Source: Bacteroidales bacterium (GTDB taxonomy: Bacteria; Bacteroidota; Bacteroidia; Bacteroidales; PUMT01). Taken from it: a stretch of DNA of 43,174 nucleotides. The notes beneath the pieces are model-generated. The model had not been told where the DNA came from and searched no databases. It saw nothing but the letters and a program-made list of their open reading frames with translations. The position numbers and the translations under genes are program-made. The stretch covers positions 1-43,174 of the forward strand of contig SLOE01000007.1 in the NCBI GenBank assembly GCA_007132715.1. The letters are read 5' to 3'. This document shows, one piece after another, positions 42,012 to 43,174 of the stretch; the stretch's first letter is position 1; every line of letters begins with the position of its first letter.

Positions 42012-42879
42012 TCAGCACTTCATAAATCTTATCAGCCATCTCCCTCATGTTGGCAGACCAGTTCGCCGACAACGGCCTCAGCTCAATAACATCACCCCCC
42101 AGTTCACGGGCTACGGCCCTTGCATTTTCACGCTCAAACTCCATCTGGATGAACACATTGCTGATGCCCTCCTGCCTGGCAATATCAACGACCTTTCTCA
42201 TGTTGGCCACCGTCGGGTTTTTGCCCTCCTCTTCGATTGATATCTGTGTAAGATCGTAATCCCTTGCGAAATATCCAAGCGCAGGATGAAAAACAATGAA
42301 TGTGCGCCTGCCCAGGTCGCTGAACTTATCGGTCAGTTCGGCGTGCAGCCAATCCAGCTCACCGGCAAAGCTGTTGTAGTTCTCAGTATAGAACGGGGCG
42401 TTATCCGGATCGGCCTCAACAAGGGCTTCAAGCATGTTCCCGGCCTGAATTTTAACTCCCGGAGCAGTAAGCCATATATGCGGATCAACACCGTAGAGGT
42501 GCACATGATCGCCATGGTCCACTATATCGGCTGCAATCAGATCCATGCCGTCGGCCGTATTGACCACCAGGGGGCCATTACCGGCCGTTCTCAGATTTCT
42601 GAGGAATGTTCTTTCAAACTCTATATAGCCTATCCGGAAATATACCAGTGAATTGGCCACCTCCTGCATCTGCCTGGGTGTAGGCTCGTAGGTTTCCGGC
42701 TCGGCGCCGGGCGGCACCAGCACGTTGATGTCGAACCTGTCTCCTGCAATCTTTTCAACAAAATATTTCTGGGGCAGGATGCTGACGGTAACGACCGGTT
42801 TGTCGCGCTTCTGCACACCTTCCCCGCAAGCCGCCAGCAGAAGGATAAGCAGCATGGGCAGGATCTTGATGCGTATCAT
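42004..42879 (-). CDS. znuA: Zinc/manganese-type ABC importer, substrate-binding lipoprotein
   Basis: The product has 291 residues. The signal peptide ends in LLAAC, with lipidation at C18. Cluster A-1 binding-protein motifs follow: VTVSILPQKYFVEKIAGD, VPPGAEPETYEPTPRQM, DPHIWLTAPGVKIQA and FHPALGYFARDYDL. H134 and H198 sit where two metal ligands are expected. The ligand that is normally His in the PHxYEP motif is Glu here (E62). A short histidine loop (HGDHVHLYG, residues 122-130) is present; in ZnuA-type proteins such loops favour zinc. It is the first gene of the importer operon; znuC and znuB follow after a repeat array. Which metal is carried is inferred. Confidence 0.9.
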   Translation of the reverse strand: MIRIKILPMLLILLLAACGEGVQKRDKPVVTVSILPQKYFVEKIAGDRFDINVLVPPGAEPETYEPTPRQMQEVANSLVYFRIGYIEFERTFLRNLRTAGNGPLVVNTADGMDLIAADIVDHGDHVHLYGVDPHIWLTAPGVKIQAGNMLEALVEADPDNAPFYTENYNSFAGELDWLHAELTDKFSDLGRRTFIVFHPALGYFARDYDLTQISIEEEGKNPTVANMRKVVDIARQEGISNVFIQMEFERENARAVARELGGDVIELRPLSANWSANMREMADKIYEVLKE

Positions 42880-42951
42880 GGATTTTTCAGTTTAGTCCCA
42901 GGCTGGTGTGAGCATTTATGGCACAGTCTATCTGTCATGTCAGCCGGGCGA

Positions 42952-42985
42952 TTGTTATTTAGAATACTTTCAAATAACAAAATTA
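42952..42985 (-). promoter_or_regulatory. Promoter and operator-like palindrome before znuA
   Basis: TAATTTTG on the minus strand (42978-42985) matches the TAnnTTTG -7 element. Overlapping it and extending downstream is a perfect inverted repeat, TTGTTATTT (42952-42960) and AAATAACAA (42972-42980), separated by 11 bases. A third half-site, AAATAACA, lies at 43011-43018. The symmetric site over the transcription start suits a Fur/Zur/MntR-type repressor, as would be expected for a metal importer, but the regulator is not identified. The start codon of znuA is about 75-100 bp downstream. Confidence 0.5.
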
Positions 42986-43055
42986 TTCGTTTTTTTTGAC
43001 AATATCGATAAAATAACACAATTTAGTTGGTCTTTGTTTAAAGACCGGCATTAAA

Positions 43056-43174
43056 CCCCTGCGCTTCCGGTGCAGGGGTTAATAAACATCCTGCACTTAC
43101 CGCGCAGGGATGAATTACCGTCCTCCGCTTCCGGTGCAGGGATGAATTACCGTCCTCCGCTTCCGGTGCAGGGA
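43056..43174 (+). repeat. 32-bp tandem repeat array running off the right end
   Basis: Units start at 43056, 43088, 43120 and 43152; the last is cut by the window end. The third and fourth are identical as far as visible, the first two diverged. Consensus core: CCTnCGCTTCCGGTGCAGGGATGAATTACC. The first unit can fold into CCCCTGC/GCAGGGG (43056-43062 with 43072-43078). Units are directly contiguous with no spacers, so it is not a CRISPR array. Confidence 0.85.

Noticed and set aside
43056-43174. Possible CRISPR array
   Set aside because: Units are contiguous and contain no unique spacers; no cas gene is present.
1-43174. tRNA, rRNA, insertion sequence or prophage
   Set aside because: No cloverleaf-like sequence, rRNA segment, transposase motif or integrase was seen when reading the gaps and frames.

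Overview
The window is a chromosomal segment of a member of the Bacteroidota, probably of the Bacteroidales/Marinilabiliales kind. The evidence is a type IX secretion sorting domain on a secreted protein, the gliding/T9SS lipoprotein GldB next to nadE, TonB-dependent receptors with N-terminal carboxypeptidase-regulatory-like domains, an ECF sigma factor paired with a membrane partner, and promoter-like TAnnTTTG elements. No tRNA, rRNA, insertion sequence, prophage or CRISPR array was found. Most genes are housekeeping or envelope genes, densely packed in short operons on both strands.

Left part (1-6.8 kb, + strand): the 3' end of an M14-type carboxypeptidase gene, then a two-gene module present twice. 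Each module is a short histidine-rich membrane protein followed by a ZnuD-like TonB-dependent receptor. The second module has a roughly 120-bp leader element duplicated at a 136-bp period.

6.8-16.2 kb (- strand): an envelope group made of a PASTA protein, a T9SS cargo protein, rluD and ddl, preceded by an acyl-CoA synthetase, nadE and a small outer-membrane barrel protein. gldB and fhs (formate-tetrahydrofolate ligase) run on the + strand to 19.2 kb. A 55-residue two-cluster ferredoxin and an M20 amidohydrolase follow on the - strand.

20.9-23.6 kb (+): DUF1573 protein, meaB and smpB, translationally coupled by overlapping stop/start codons. 23.7-31.3 kb (-): a barrel protein with thrombospondin-3 and EF-hand calcium motifs, a secreted SPOR protein with a duplicated domain, a LOG-family hydrolase, uvrA, and a lytic transglycosylase.

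31.5-38.7 kb: an ECF sigma factor and an anti-sigma-like membrane protein with a barrel-like C-terminus (-), divergent from two large paralogous secreted proteins (+). These two combine a macroglobulin-like N-terminus with a TonB plug but have no beta-barrel. 38.8-43 kb (-): lpdA and a zinc/manganese-type ABC importer (znuA-znuC-znuB). A promoter/operator-like palindrome precedes znuA.

The outer-membrane ZnuD-like receptors, their histidine-rich partners and the ABC importer together could form a complete metal uptake route, with its two halves at opposite ends of the window. A recurrent oddity is short imperfect tandem or direct repeats in intergenic gaps (periods 32, 38, 68, 72 and 136 bp), each with its own sequence. 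Several of them reuse the local stop/start-codon junction.
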